Notes under the pieces: model-generated
What the model was told of the DNA's origin: nothing
What the model saw: the letters and a program-made list of their open reading frames with translations, nothing else
Database searches by the model: none
From: Gp1-AA122 sp035631655
GTDB taxonomy: Bacteria; Acidobacteriota; Terriglobia; Terriglobales; Acidobacteriaceae
Reading direction: 5' to 3'
NCBI GenBank assembly: GCA_035631655.1
Contig: DASQIH010000170.1
Location: 1-64,000, forward strand
DNA length: 64,000 nucleotides
In this document: positions 33,184-41,351 of the stretch, one piece after another
Numbering within the stretch: the stretch's first letter is position 1
How the letters are laid out: every line of letters begins with the position of its first letter
Position numbers and translations under genes: made by a program

Positions 33184-35487
33184 ATGCCGATTTCGAAACA
33201 AGAAGCCCTCGATTATCACTTTGGTGAGCGGCCCGGGAAAATTTCTGTGACCCCCACCAAGCCGTGCCGGACGCAGCGCGACTTGAGTATGGCCTACACT
33301 CCGGGTGTCGCCGAGCCCTGCCTGGACATTGAGAAGAACCCCCATGACGCTTTCAAATACACCGCCAAGGGCAACCTGGTAGCGGTAGTTTCCAACGGCA
33401 CGGCCGTCCTCGGGTTGGGTGATATTGGAGCCCTTGCCGGTAAGCCGGTCATGGAAGGCAAGGGTGTGCTGTTCAAACGATTCGCGGATGTGGACGTGTT
33501 CGATATTGAAGTCGACAGCCACAACCCGGATGATGTCATTAAGGTTTGCCAGTTGCTCGAGCCTACCTTCGGTGGAATCAACCTCGAAGACATCAAGGCG
33601 CCGGAGTGCTTCTACATCGAGGAAACCTTAAAGAAAACAATGAAAATTCCGGTGTTCCACGATGACCAGCACGGGACTGCCATTATTTCCGGTGCAGCCC
33701 TGGTCAACGCGCTGGAGCTGGTAGGCAAGGACATCGCCAAGGCCAAGGTGGTCTTCAATGGAGCAGGAGCGTCGGGCATCGCGTGCGCTGAGCATTATGT
33801 CCGGCTCGGCGTGAAACGGGAAAACATCACGCTGTGCGATACCAAGGGGGTGATTTACAAGGGTCGTACTGAGGGCATGAATCCTTACAAGGAGAGATTC
33901 GCGCAGGACACCCCGTTCCGCACGCTCTCAGAAGCGGTAAAGGGTGCGGACGTTCTGGTTGGATTATCGGTCAAGGGCGCCTTCACCCCCGAAATGTTGA
34001 AGAGCATGGCGGCAAGGCCGGTAGTGTTTGCCATGGCGAATCCTGATCCGGAGATCACGTATGACGAAGCCAAGGCGGCGCGCAAGGACATTCTAATGGC
34101 GACCGGCCGCTCCGACTATCCGAACCAAGTCAACAATGTCCTGGGCTTTCCATTTATCTTCCGGGGCGCCCTCGACGTTCGGGCGACCGCCATTAACGAA
34201 GAAATGAAGCTGGCGGCCACGCGGGCGCTGGCCGCTCTCACCAAAGAAGACGTGCCTGACTCGGTCCGCCGTATCTACCCCAATGAGCGGCTGGCATTCG
34301 GGCCGGACTACATCATTCCAAAGCCGTTTGATCCGCGCGTGCTGGTGTGGGAAGCCTCGGCAGTTGCTCGCGCCGCCATGGAGACTGGGGTTGCTCAAGA
34401 ACCCGTGGATCTCGCGCAATACCGCGAGCAGTTAGAGAAGAGGCTGGGCAAAGCACATGAAATCATGCGCGTGGTCATTCACAAGGCGCAAGCGACTCCG
34501 AAGCGCGTAGTCTTTCCTGAGGGGGACAACGAGAAGATTCTGCGCGCTTGTCATCTGCTGGTGGAGGAGAAGATTGCCAAGCCCATTCTCCTGGGCAACG
34601 AGAACACGATTCGCGCCAAAGCGGCAGAAGCGGGAGTGAGTCTCGACGGCATGGAGATCGTGGATATCGAGCGCTCAGGGTGGCGCGAGATCTATGCCCG
34701 CGAGTTCCACCAGGTTCGGCAGCGTCGGGGCATCACGGTCTCGGAGGCGCGCGAGCTTATCAACAATCGCAACGTATTCGGGTCGCTCATGGTGCGCATG
34801 GGCGATGCGGATGCCCTGGTTTCCGGTGTTACCCAACACTATCCGGATACCATCCGGCCGGCGCTGCAGGTAATCAAGGTGCGGGCGGATGTCCATAAGG
34901 TGTCCGGGCTCTACATCCTGGTCACACAGAAGGGAGACTTGTTCTTCCTGGCGGACTGCAGCGTGAACATCGAACCCACGGCGGAAGAACTCGCCGAAAT
35001 TGCGCTGTGCGCGGCCCATGCGGCGCGGCGCTTTGACGTGGAGCCGCGGGTAGCTATGCTGTCGTTCTCCAACTTTGGCAGCACCAAGCACCCCCAGTGT
35101 GAAAAGGTGCGTCGCGCTACGGAGATGGTGAAACATCTCGACCCGACATTGATTGTCGATGGCGAGGTGATGGCCGACGTGGCAGTCACGCCTGAGGTTT
35201 TGGAGCGCGATTACCCATTCTCGACTCTCAAGAATGGAGCCAATGTGCTCATCTTCCCAGACCTGGATTCGGCAAACATCGCCTACAAGCTGCTGATGAA
35301 AGTGGGCGGGGCGGAAGCGATCGGTCCGCTCCTGATGGGCATGAGCAAGCCGGTGTACGTACTGCCGCGCGGGGCGGAGGTGGAAGATATCGTCAACATC
35401 ACCGCCATTGCCGTGGTGGACGCGCAGGGTAGCGGCACAACCCATCCGGTCAAAGAGCGCGAGAAGGGGTTGGTGGCAGCCGACTAA
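33184..35487 (+). CDS. maeB: NADP-type malic enzyme fused to a phosphotransacetylase-like domain
   Basis: Oxidative decarboxylation of malate to pyruvate. About 767 residues from ATG 33184 (GGAGGAAGAGA upstream). The malic-enzyme part has YTPGVAEPCLDIEKNP, the metal/substrate region VFHDDQHGTAIISGAALVNA and the NAD(P)-binding VVFNGAGASGIACAEHYV. The C-terminal ~330 residues (RVVFPEGDNEKILRACHLLV to the end) are phosphotransacetylase-like, as in E. coli MaeB, where this domain is regulatory and binds acetyl-CoA. The length matches the family. CRP-type site E upstream suggests linkage to the respiratory state. Confidence 0.95.
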   Translation: MPISKQEALDYHFGERPGKISVTPTKPCRTQRDLSMAYTPGVAEPCLDIEKNPHDAFKYTAKGNLVAVVSNGTAVLGLGDIGALAGKPVMEGKGVLFKRFADVDVFDIEVDSHNPDDVIKVCQLLEPTFGGINLEDIKAPECFYIEETLKKTMKIPVFHDDQHGTAIISGAALVNALELVGKDIAKAKVVFNGAGASGIACAEHYVRLGVKRENITLCDTKGVIYKGRTEGMNPYKERFAQDTPFRTLSEAVKGADVLVGLSVKGAFTPEMLKSMAARPVVFAMANPDPEITYDEAKAARKDILMATGRSDYPNQVNNVLGFPFIFRGALDVRATAINEEMKLAATRALAALTKEDVPDSVRRIYPNERLAFGPDYIIPKPFDPRVLVWEASAVARAAMETGVAQEPVDLAQYREQLEKRLGKAHEIMRVVIHKAQATPKRVVFPEGDNEKILRACHLLVEEKIAKPILLGNENTIRAKAAEAGVSLDGMEIVDIERSGWREIYAREFHQVRQRRGITVSEARELINNRNVFGSLMVRMGDADALVSGVTQHYPDTIRPALQVIKVRADVHKVSGLYILVTQKGDLFFLADCSVNIEPTAEELAEIALCAAHAARRFDVEPRVAMLSFSNFGSTKHPQCEKVRRATEMVKHLDPTLIVDGEVMADVAVTPEVLERDYPFSTLKNGANVLIFPDLDSANIAYKLLMKVGGAEAIGPLLMGMSKPVYVLPRGAEVEDIVNITAIAVVDAQGSGTTHPVKEREKGLVAAD

Positions 35488-35507
35488 ACATGACTTAGCA
35501 AAACCAA

Positions 35508-35534
35508 GGGCGGCGCAACCAGCGCCGCCCTTTT
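35508..35534 (+). terminator. Intrinsic terminator of maeB
   Basis: GGGCGGCGC (35508-35516), a 5-nt loop, GCGCCGCCC (35522-35530), then TTTT. A 9-bp G/C stem 20 nt after the stop codon. Confidence 0.9.
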
Positions 35535-35814
35535 CCTGTGAAAATGATGCCCCAAAATAACGAGCGTCCCAGACTCTTTCGAGTCACGGGACGCCCGGGC
35601 AGCCCTCCCCCAGAACTGCTCAATTAGGAGAGTAGATCAGAGGGCTTATCCTGAAAATGGCACGTTGGTGCCAAAGCTTTACACCAACGTGCTATCCCAG
35701 GACTGGGGCAGGTTTTGGCTGATTTTCGGCGACTTCGGCTCCCATTTGCGGTCAACTCTAGGTGAATTCAGAAGGCGGGGCGGCTGCCCGGAGCAGCCGT
35801 CCGCAGTTGCTCCT
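35535..35814. other. Hairpin-rich gap between convergent maeB and pal
   Basis: Two more stems beyond the maeB terminator. GCGTCCC(A)GACTC-TTTC-GAGTC(AC)GGGACGC spans 35564-35594. GCACGTTGGTG (35660-35670) pairs perfectly with CACCAACGTGC (35682-35692), an 11-bp stem with an 11-nt loop. The latter could end the pal transcript, but the T-run is poor. No gene is supported. Confidence 0.6.
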
Positions 35815-36540
35815 TTACTGCTGGAAAACGAAATGATCGCGCCGGTTCTGCTGCCAGCACTGCTCGTCGTCCTGGTTGCAGAACGGCTTTTCTTTGCCGT
35901 AGCTGATGGTTTTGATCCGGTCCGAGCCGACACCCTGCAGTTCCAGCGCGTTTTTCACGGTATCGGCGCGGCTCGCGCCCAAGGCTAGGTTGTATTCCTC
36001 CGAGCCACGATCGTCACAATGACCTTCGATCAAAACTTTCACGCTGGGATGCTGAGCCAGAAAAGAGGCATCGTTCTGGGCAATAGGTGTTTCGTCTGGT
36101 CGAAGGTTGTACCGGTCGTAGTCAAAGAACACATCCTTAATGCTTTTGGAAAACAGCTCTTCGTCGCTGGGCAAGTGGGCCCTGGAGACGGTTGGGTTGA
36201 CAGTCACACGGGCCGTGGCGTCTTGCGTTCCGCCGGGCCCTTTCGCGATCAGAGTGTAGGTGGTGGAGACTTCAGGAATCACCTTGCGCGAACCGGAGGC
36301 GGGCAGCGTGCCCAGTCCCGCCATGGTGATGTCGGTGGCATTATTGGTACTCCAAGATAATTCGGAGGGCTGGCCTTGTTGGACGACACTAGGATTAGCG
36401 GCCAGTGTGGCAGTGGGCGCAACGGGGGCGGGCGGCGGCGGCGGGGCGACCTTCGCCACCTTCTTACTGCAGGCAGCCGAAAAGAGCGCGGCTCCCAGGA
36501 CAACAATCAGCGGAAACAGCTCAAATCTGGGTTTTGTCAC
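35815..36540 (-). CDS. pal: Peptidoglycan-associated lipoprotein (Pal/OmpA family)
   Basis: About 241 residues from GTG 36540; GAGGAGG lies 5 nt upstream, and the longer frame to 36591 has none. Lipoprotein signal LIVVLGAALFSAACSKK. A Pro-rich spacer and an Ig-like segment (PTATLAANPSVVQQGQPSEL) come before the OmpA-like domain: DVFFDYDRYNLRPDE, VLIEGHCDDRGSEEYNLALG, SRADTVKNALELQGV, TISYGKEKP. It links the outer membrane to peptidoglycan. The Ig-like insert makes it longer than classical Pal. No tol genes are adjacent. Confidence 0.9.
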   Translation of the reverse strand: MTKPRFELFPLIVVLGAALFSAACSKKVAKVAPPPPPAPVAPTATLAANPSVVQQGQPSELSWSTNNATDITMAGLGTLPASGSRKVIPEVSTTYTLIAKGPGGTQDATARVTVNPTVSRAHLPSDEELFSKSIKDVFFDYDRYNLRPDETPIAQNDASFLAQHPSVKVLIEGHCDDRGSEEYNLALGASRADTVKNALELQGVGSDRIKTISYGKEKPFCNQDDEQCWQQNRRDHFVFQQ

Positions 36541-36660
36541 ATGATCCTCCTCTTTATGAAAGCAATAGCGTAGGCCTGGAGTTTGCTGCATGGCTCTCGC
36601 TTGGGAAGCCGCACGGGCCAGCAGGACGAAGCAATGATGAAATCAGTGAGGTATGAGGCC

Positions 36661-36954
36661 TCAGCAGCGAAGCACAGTGTCGTGGCCCGGCGGGAAGCAC
36701 AGCTGGACCGTGGAGTTTGCGGCCTCTGCGTAAGAGAAGAAGAACGGAGAAGAGACAAGCGCACTTCGGAGCCCGCCGAACGCGGCCGCGGCAATCGCCC
36801 AGCGCAAACAGACTCCGGCACGCAGCGATCTGAGCGCAGTCACCGGGCCGTGCACCGCTGAATATGGGCCGTGCGCCGCTGGGAACAGAAACAGGCCCAC
36901 CACGCAGGCAATCGCCAGAATAGCCAGCCGGTTCCCAAATAGTTGGAAACACAT
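36661..36954 (-). CDS. Small membrane-associated 'HGPVTALRSLRA' protein
   Basis: About 97 residues from ATG 36954; ATG 37041 is also in frame. A hydrophobic N-terminus (LAILAIACVVGLFLFPAAHG) is followed by PYSAVHGPVTALRSLRAG, a string I associate with small uncharacterised Acidobacteriota proteins, a second hydrophobic stretch, and a C-terminus ending in VLRC. No ribosome-binding site is clear. Function unknown. It could be a spurious ORF, but the motif argues for a real gene. Confidence 0.45.
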   Translation of the reverse strand: MCFQLFGNRLAILAIACVVGLFLFPAAHGPYSAVHGPVTALRSLRAGVCLRWAIAAAAFGGLRSALVSSPFFFSYAEAANSTVQLCFPPGHDTVLRC

Positions 36955-36977
36955 ATGGGTTTGGACAGTTCCGGAGA

Positions 36978-36998
36978 TTATATCCACGGACGATATAA
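36978..36998. promoter_or_regulatory. Inverted repeat in the pal-REC/TonB gap
   Basis: TTATATC-N7-GATATAA, perfect 7-bp arms, just upstream of the small HGPVTAL gene. Operator-like; no regulator is known. Confidence 0.4.
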
Positions 36999-37191
36999 AG
37001 GATGCCTCGTAAAGCATCCAGAGTTGCTTACTTCGGTTCATGGCCAGTAGATGGCCGAATACGATAACCTGACCCGTGCTTTCGCCCGGTAATCAACGGG
37101 TAACCAGCGCAGTTCAGTATGCGCGGGTAATCGTCCAAGTGGCCAATGACCGAACTGAACTGGCGTTTGCTCGACCTCCGTAACTTGTAGC

Positions 37192-37206
37192 TTTCAATGG
37201 TTGAAA
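37192..37206. promoter_or_regulatory. TTTCAA-TGG-TTGAAA palindrome before the REC-TonB gene
   Basis: Perfect 6-bp arms ending 13 bp before ATG 37220, where a ribosome-binding site would be expected but none is seen. It could be an operator or a translational stem. Confidence 0.4.
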
Positions 37207-37219
37207 CTAGCCTTGATCC

Positions 37220-38545
37220 ATGCTCCCCCGCGCCTTGCTTTTCTCTTCCGACGAGCAGACCTCAGGTCTGCTGACGCAGGCTCTGGCCGAGCTTTCGATC
37301 GAGGTCGAACAGTGTCCCGAGATCTTTGCCGCCATCGAAAAGCTGACGACTCGCAACTATCAGATCGTCATTGCGGATTGGGTCCAGGAAGTCGAAGCCA
37401 GCTTCTTCTTGAAGGCCGCGCGCGAATTGGAGCTTGGTCAGTCGACATTTTCTTTGGCCGTCGTTCACGAAAAAGATACGGCGGCTGCTTTTCAGACTGG
37501 TGTTAATGAAATTTTGGCCAAGCCCGTTAGTTCCGAACAGGTTAAGAACATTCTAACCGCCGCCTTGGAGGTGGTTTGCCCCGACGCCGCGCGAACCGGT
37601 GTCGAGGCTGGCAAACAGGAAAATGTTCCACCATCGGGGCCGGAGGAGCCGCTCTCGGAGCTGCTGCCCGCCGAAGCACCGTCTCGAGCAAGAACGGGCG
37701 GTGACCAGCCTTACATCGAAAATTTCTCTTCCCCTCGAGAATCTTTCTCGTTCGGCGGATACGTCGGAAAGCAGCTCGCGCCTGCCAGTTCGAAGCAGCT
37801 TGGACGCCGGTTTGCCTGGTTAGGAGGTCTGGCGGTGCTGGCCACCATCGCGTTTGGTGGCTGGAAGTTGGGCTATGGCGGCGAGACTTTGAAATTCCGA
37901 CGAGCATCAACTTCTGCCGATAAGACGGTGGAGATGAAACCCGTTGTCCAAGAACGCCAAGCTACAGGCACAGCGGGTGAAAATGAAGAAGCGGGCTGGG
38001 TTGCTGGGTTGCAGAATGCTGATGGTGCGCCGGAAGATAGGCACCCGCCTGTTTCTCGCGCTCACATTCGCGTTCGGCCAGTCCTCCCGCCTTCGCAAAA
38101 TACGAGAAGCAGGCCATCTGACCCACCGCCATCCACAGTGGCTGTCAACATGAATTTGGCTCCCGAGATTCCCGACAGCCTGTTGGTTTCCGTTCCGGCG
38201 ATGACGGGTAAGACGATGGCCCCAACCCCGCATGCTCCCGGCACTCAATGGACGGTTGATCCGCTGATGCTGCCGGAAGAGGTTTCGCGTCACATGCTGG
38301 TGCATCGAGTCTTGCCGATCTATCCGGAAAGGGCCCTTGGAACTGGGCTACAGGGAGCAGTGGTCCTACAGGCCTGGGTGGGCCGAGATGGAAGTGTTCG
38401 TGATGTGAAATTGATTCGTGGTTACCTGGTTTTGGGCGAAGCCGCTTTCCAGGCAGTGAGACAGTGGCGTTACCAGCCTTACCGGTTGAACGGTGAAATC
38501 GTCGAGATGCAGACGTTCGTAACGGTTGATTTCAGACGGCCCTGA
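37220..38545 (+). CDS. Receiver-like domain / TM / TonB C-terminal fusion protein
   Basis: A 441-residue protein. The N-terminal ~120 residues look like a response-regulator receiver: acidic D11/E12, D53 in YQIVIADWVQ and the KP of VNEILAKPVSSEQV; the usual Ser/Thr of strand 4 is replaced by Val. One TM helix (FAWLGGLAVLATIAFGGWKL, residue ~200) leads to a periplasmic linker and a TonB domain: RVLPIYPERALGTGLQGAVV, EAAFQAVRQWRYQPYRLNGE. The topology puts the receiver in the cytoplasm and TonB in the periplasm, which suggests that outer-membrane energising is gated by a signal. A PilZ-like gene follows 27 bp later. Confidence 0.8.
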   Translation: MLPRALLFSSDEQTSGLLTQALAELSIEVEQCPEIFAAIEKLTTRNYQIVIADWVQEVEASFFLKAARELELGQSTFSLAVVHEKDTAAAFQTGVNEILAKPVSSEQVKNILTAALEVVCPDAARTGVEAGKQENVPPSGPEEPLSELLPAEAPSRARTGGDQPYIENFSSPRESFSFGGYVGKQLAPASSKQLGRRFAWLGGLAVLATIAFGGWKLGYGGETLKFRRASTSADKTVEMKPVVQERQATGTAGENEEAGWVAGLQNADGAPEDRHPPVSRAHIRVRPVLPPSQNTRSRPSDPPPSTVAVNMNLAPEIPDSLLVSVPAMTGKTMAPTPHAPGTQWTVDPLMLPEEVSRHMLVHRVLPIYPERALGTGLQGAVVLQAWVGRDGSVRDVKLIRGYLVLGEAAFQAVRQWRYQPYRLNGEIVEMQTFVTVDFRRP

Positions 38546-38572
38546 AGCGACCGCCTGTCGGTCTAAAGAATC

Positions 38573-38959
38573 ATGAAGCAGGTGCCAAATTCGAACCTGG
38601 TAGATCGCGCTTCTCGCGTGAAACTGCTAGGCACTGTGTTGGCGCTCATCCAACTCGAGAATGGGCAGCACGTCCGCGCGCGACTGCATCAACTTTCGAC
38701 CACTGGAGGCGTCTTAAGTCTCTCCAACCCTTTGGACGAGGCAATCAAAGTGGAAGTTATCTTTCAACTTGGCTCTGCCACAGTGCGTAGCCGGGCCGAG
38801 CTACTGTTTCCCATGTGGGCGACGAAAGGATGTCTCCAACCTTTCCGATTCACCGATCTTGAGGACGAGGACCGCGAACGGTTGGAGAGTAACCTGAAAC
38901 CGTTTCTCAGCGGCAGTACGGCAGGTTTACCCGCCAGCAGCGATGAGACTGGCCAATAG
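38573..38959 (+). CDS. PilZ-domain-like protein
   Basis: A 128-residue cytoplasmic protein. LIQLENGQHVRARLHQLSTT followed by GGVLSLSNPLDEAIKVEVIF resembles the PilZ beta barrel (consensus D/N-x-S-x-x-G). The N-terminal RxxxR c-di-GMP motif is imperfect (RASRVKLL), so ligand binding is doubtful. Probably co-transcribed with the REC-TonB fusion. Confidence 0.6.
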   Translation: MKQVPNSNLVDRASRVKLLGTVLALIQLENGQHVRARLHQLSTTGGVLSLSNPLDEAIKVEVIFQLGSATVRSRAELLFPMWATKGCLQPFRFTDLEDEDRERLESNLKPFLSGSTAGLPASSDETGQ

Positions 38960-39195
38960 TTCTCTTTCCTTTCCAGGCAGACGCGGTCACCACGTTTCCA
39001 CCGTTTAATTCTTCAATCCTGCTCTCTCGCTACGGCGGGGCCAAAGCCGGGGATTCCAGTCTCGATCCGCCTTCAAGCGCCTTCAGTGGGTTGCCTGCCC
39101 GGTTTTCTTGTCAATGGGAGCAGGCGGGAATATCATGCCGCGTGTTCGCATTCCGAAGGTTATGCATTGGCCGCAAACTTGGGAGGAGGTCCGAA

Positions 39196-40449
39196 ATGCC
39201 AGGAACTGGTCGAGTTCGCCCAACGATGTGGATTTGGACAGTTGCCGTCGTTTTAGTCGTGTTGTTCTCCTTGGGTTGCAACCGCAACAAAGCTGCGGGA
39301 AATTCGATCAAAGTTGGAGTGGTGCTGCCGATTACCGGGAGAGAAGCCAAACCCGGGCAGTACCAGCGAGAAGGAATTGACCTCGCCATCAAGCAGATCA
39401 ACCAGAGCGGCGGAGTCATGGTCAAAGAGCTCGGCAAAAAGCTGCCGCTACAGGAAGTCTTCTACGACGACAGCTCCGATCAGGCCAAGTCGGCGTCGCT
39501 GGCAGAGCGCGCCATGAGTTCCGACGGGGTAACCGCGGTGCTGGGCGCTTACTCCACCGCGCTCGGTGAAGCTGAATCTGTCATGCCGGACCGTTATCAG
39601 ACTCCCTGGATCACGACCGGGGCCGCTGCTACCACGATCTTCAATCATGGTTACCAGTACACGTTTGGCACGTTAAGCCCGACCAATCTGCTGGGGTCGA
39701 CGACGGCGGAGTATCTGGGTTCACTCGTGGATCAAGGCAAGCTGAAAAAGGGGCTGAAGATTGCCATGGCGCTGGAGAATACCGACCATGGTGTGGATTA
39801 CGGCAATGGCATCAAGCAATGGATTCAGGAGCACCCCGGCTACTTCAATGTGGTGTTCAGCGAGAACTTCGACCTCGGCTCCCCGGATTTTTCCGGGCTG
39901 CTGCAAAAAGTGAAGAGCGCCCGGGCCGACATCTTCCTGGCCGATGCTCACTTGCAGGATTACATCACCATGCACCGGCAGTACCTGCAAAGCGGAATGC
40001 ATCACCAGATGATCAGTTACGGCGCGCGCGGGCCGGAAGCCGATGCGCGCAAGGCTATGGGAGATGGGGTGGACTATATTTTCGCCGGGATATGGTGGTC
40101 GGGAAATCTGCCCTATCCGCAAGTGAAAAAGTTTAACGAAGACTACAAGGCTTTCACCGGGCACCCGCCCGACTCCTGGTATCCGGCGACTGCCTACGAC
40201 GCGGTGCGGGCGCTGGCTGCCGCTATCGAAAGCGCTGGCACATTGAACAAGACGGCGATTCGTGATGCCCTGCGCAAGGTGGAACTGAAAGACTCGCTGC
40301 TGCCGGGACAGGTGCTCAAATTCGGGGCCAACGGTCAAATCAACACGCCGTTTGTGATCGTGCAGAACAAGCCTGGCGGCAAGGTCGACATCGTTTATCC
40401 CAAGGATGCGGCGACTGGCGAATCGATCGCTCCGATTCCGAAGCACTAA
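39196..40449 (+). CDS. ABC transporter substrate-binding lipoprotein (LivK type)
   Basis: About 417 residues from ATG 39196 (GGGAGGAGG 6 nt upstream); the open frame reaches 39091. Lipobox VVLVVLFSLGCNRN. The periplasmic-binding fold of the branched-chain amino-acid family follows: IKVGVVLPITGREAKPGQYQ, GIDLAIKQINQSGG, DDSSDQAKSASLAERAM, AVLGAYSTALGEAESVM. It is the first gene of a LivKHMGF-like importer. Such receptors bind amino acids, amides, urea or aromatic acids, so the ligand is not fixed by sequence. Confidence 0.9.
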   Translation: MPGTGRVRPTMWIWTVAVVLVVLFSLGCNRNKAAGNSIKVGVVLPITGREAKPGQYQREGIDLAIKQINQSGGVMVKELGKKLPLQEVFYDDSSDQAKSASLAERAMSSDGVTAVLGAYSTALGEAESVMPDRYQTPWITTGAAATTIFNHGYQYTFGTLSPTNLLGSTTAEYLGSLVDQGKLKKGLKIAMALENTDHGVDYGNGIKQWIQEHPGYFNVVFSENFDLGSPDFSGLLQKVKSARADIFLADAHLQDYITMHRQYLQSGMHHQMISYGARGPEADARKAMGDGVDYIFAGIWWSGNLPYPQVKKFNEDYKAFTGHPPDSWYPATAYDAVRALAAAIESAGTLNKTAIRDALRKVELKDSLLPGQVLKFGANGQINTPFVIVQNKPGGKVDIVYPKDAATGESIAPIPKH

Positions 40450-40457
40450 CGCTTCTC

Positions 40458-41351
40458 ATGACCCTGGTTGATTTCACGAGCCTTGTAGTTTCGGCATTGC
40501 TGCTGGCCGGAATCTACGCTGTCATGTCGGTGGGCATGACGGTAATCTATGGCGTGATGAAGATCGTGAACCTGGCGCATGCTGGATTCATGATGCTGGG
40601 CGCTTATTTCGCGCTCGAGTTGTTCGAACGGTTCCACATCGACCCGATCCTGGCTGCGTTTCTGACCTTCCCGGTGATGTTTTTAATTGGAGGAGCGGTC
40701 CATTGGGTGTTAGTGCGTAAGTTACCCCACTCGGATGAGCCGACCCTGCCTTCCCTGCTGCTGATGTTTGGACTGTGGCTGGTATTGCAGAATTTGGGGT
40801 ACCTGATCTGGGGGAACACGGATCGCTCGATCTTCACACCACGAACCCTTTCGGTTGTGAATCTTGGACCGATCTCAATTTCCACCGTGCGGCTGGTAGT
40901 GTTCGTGGCGGCTTTAGTTTGTCTGGGATTGCTGCAAGCTGTCCTGCATTACACCTGGTTCGGGCGCTCGGTGCGGGCGCTAATCCAAAACCGTCGCGCA
41001 GCCCTCATTGTCGGCGTTTACGAGGACAGAACCGCAGGCATCGCTTTTGGGTTAGGAATTGGTTTTGCTGGCCTGGCCGGAGGCCTGCTCGGGAGTCTGT
41101 ACTCGTTCGATCCGGATTTCGGACGGGCTTTTCTGATTCGCGCATTTGTGATCATCGTTCTGGGCGGACTGGAATCCATTTCGGGCGTGGCCATCGGCGC
41201 CTTGGTGCTCGCCTTGGTGGAAACGTTCAGCATTCTGTTCGTTCCCGCCGGATATCAACTTGCGATTTCTTTTGGGCTCCTAGCGTTGGTTTTGATTGTT
41301 TTGCCGGGCGGGATAGCCAGTCTGCTGGCGAAAGCGCGTCGGCTCGCATGA
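40458..41351 (+). CDS. ABC transporter permease (LivH type)
   Basis: A 297-residue inner-membrane permease with about eight helices: VSALLLAGIYAVMSVGMTVI, MKIVNLAHAGFMMLGAYFAL and the typical cytoplasmic-loop segment RSVRALIQNRRAALIVGVYE. The latter is followed by GIAFGLGIGFAGLAGGLLGS and IIVLGGLESISGVAIGALVL. It starts 8 bp after the binding-protein gene and its stop overlaps the next start (ATGA). Confidence 0.93.
   Translation: MTLVDFTSLVVSALLLAGIYAVMSVGMTVIYGVMKIVNLAHAGFMMLGAYFALELFERFHIDPILAAFLTFPVMFLIGGAVHWVLVRKLPHSDEPTLPSLLLMFGLWLVLQNLGYLIWGNTDRSIFTPRTLSVVNLGPISISTVRLVVFVAALVCLGLLQAVLHYTWFGRSVRALIQNRRAALIVGVYEDRTAGIAFGLGIGFAGLAGGLLGSLYSFDPDFGRAFLIRAFVIIVLGGLESISGVAIGALVLALVETFSILFVPAGYQLAISFGLLALVLIVLPGGIASLLAKARRLA

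Noticed and set aside
34675..35445. 256-codon minus-strand ORF opposite maeB
   Set aside because: His/Arg-rich shadow of the phosphotransacetylase-like domain; no motif.
39721..40446. 241-codon minus-strand ORF opposite the LivK-type gene
   Set aside because: Antisense shadow without family features or ribosome-binding site.
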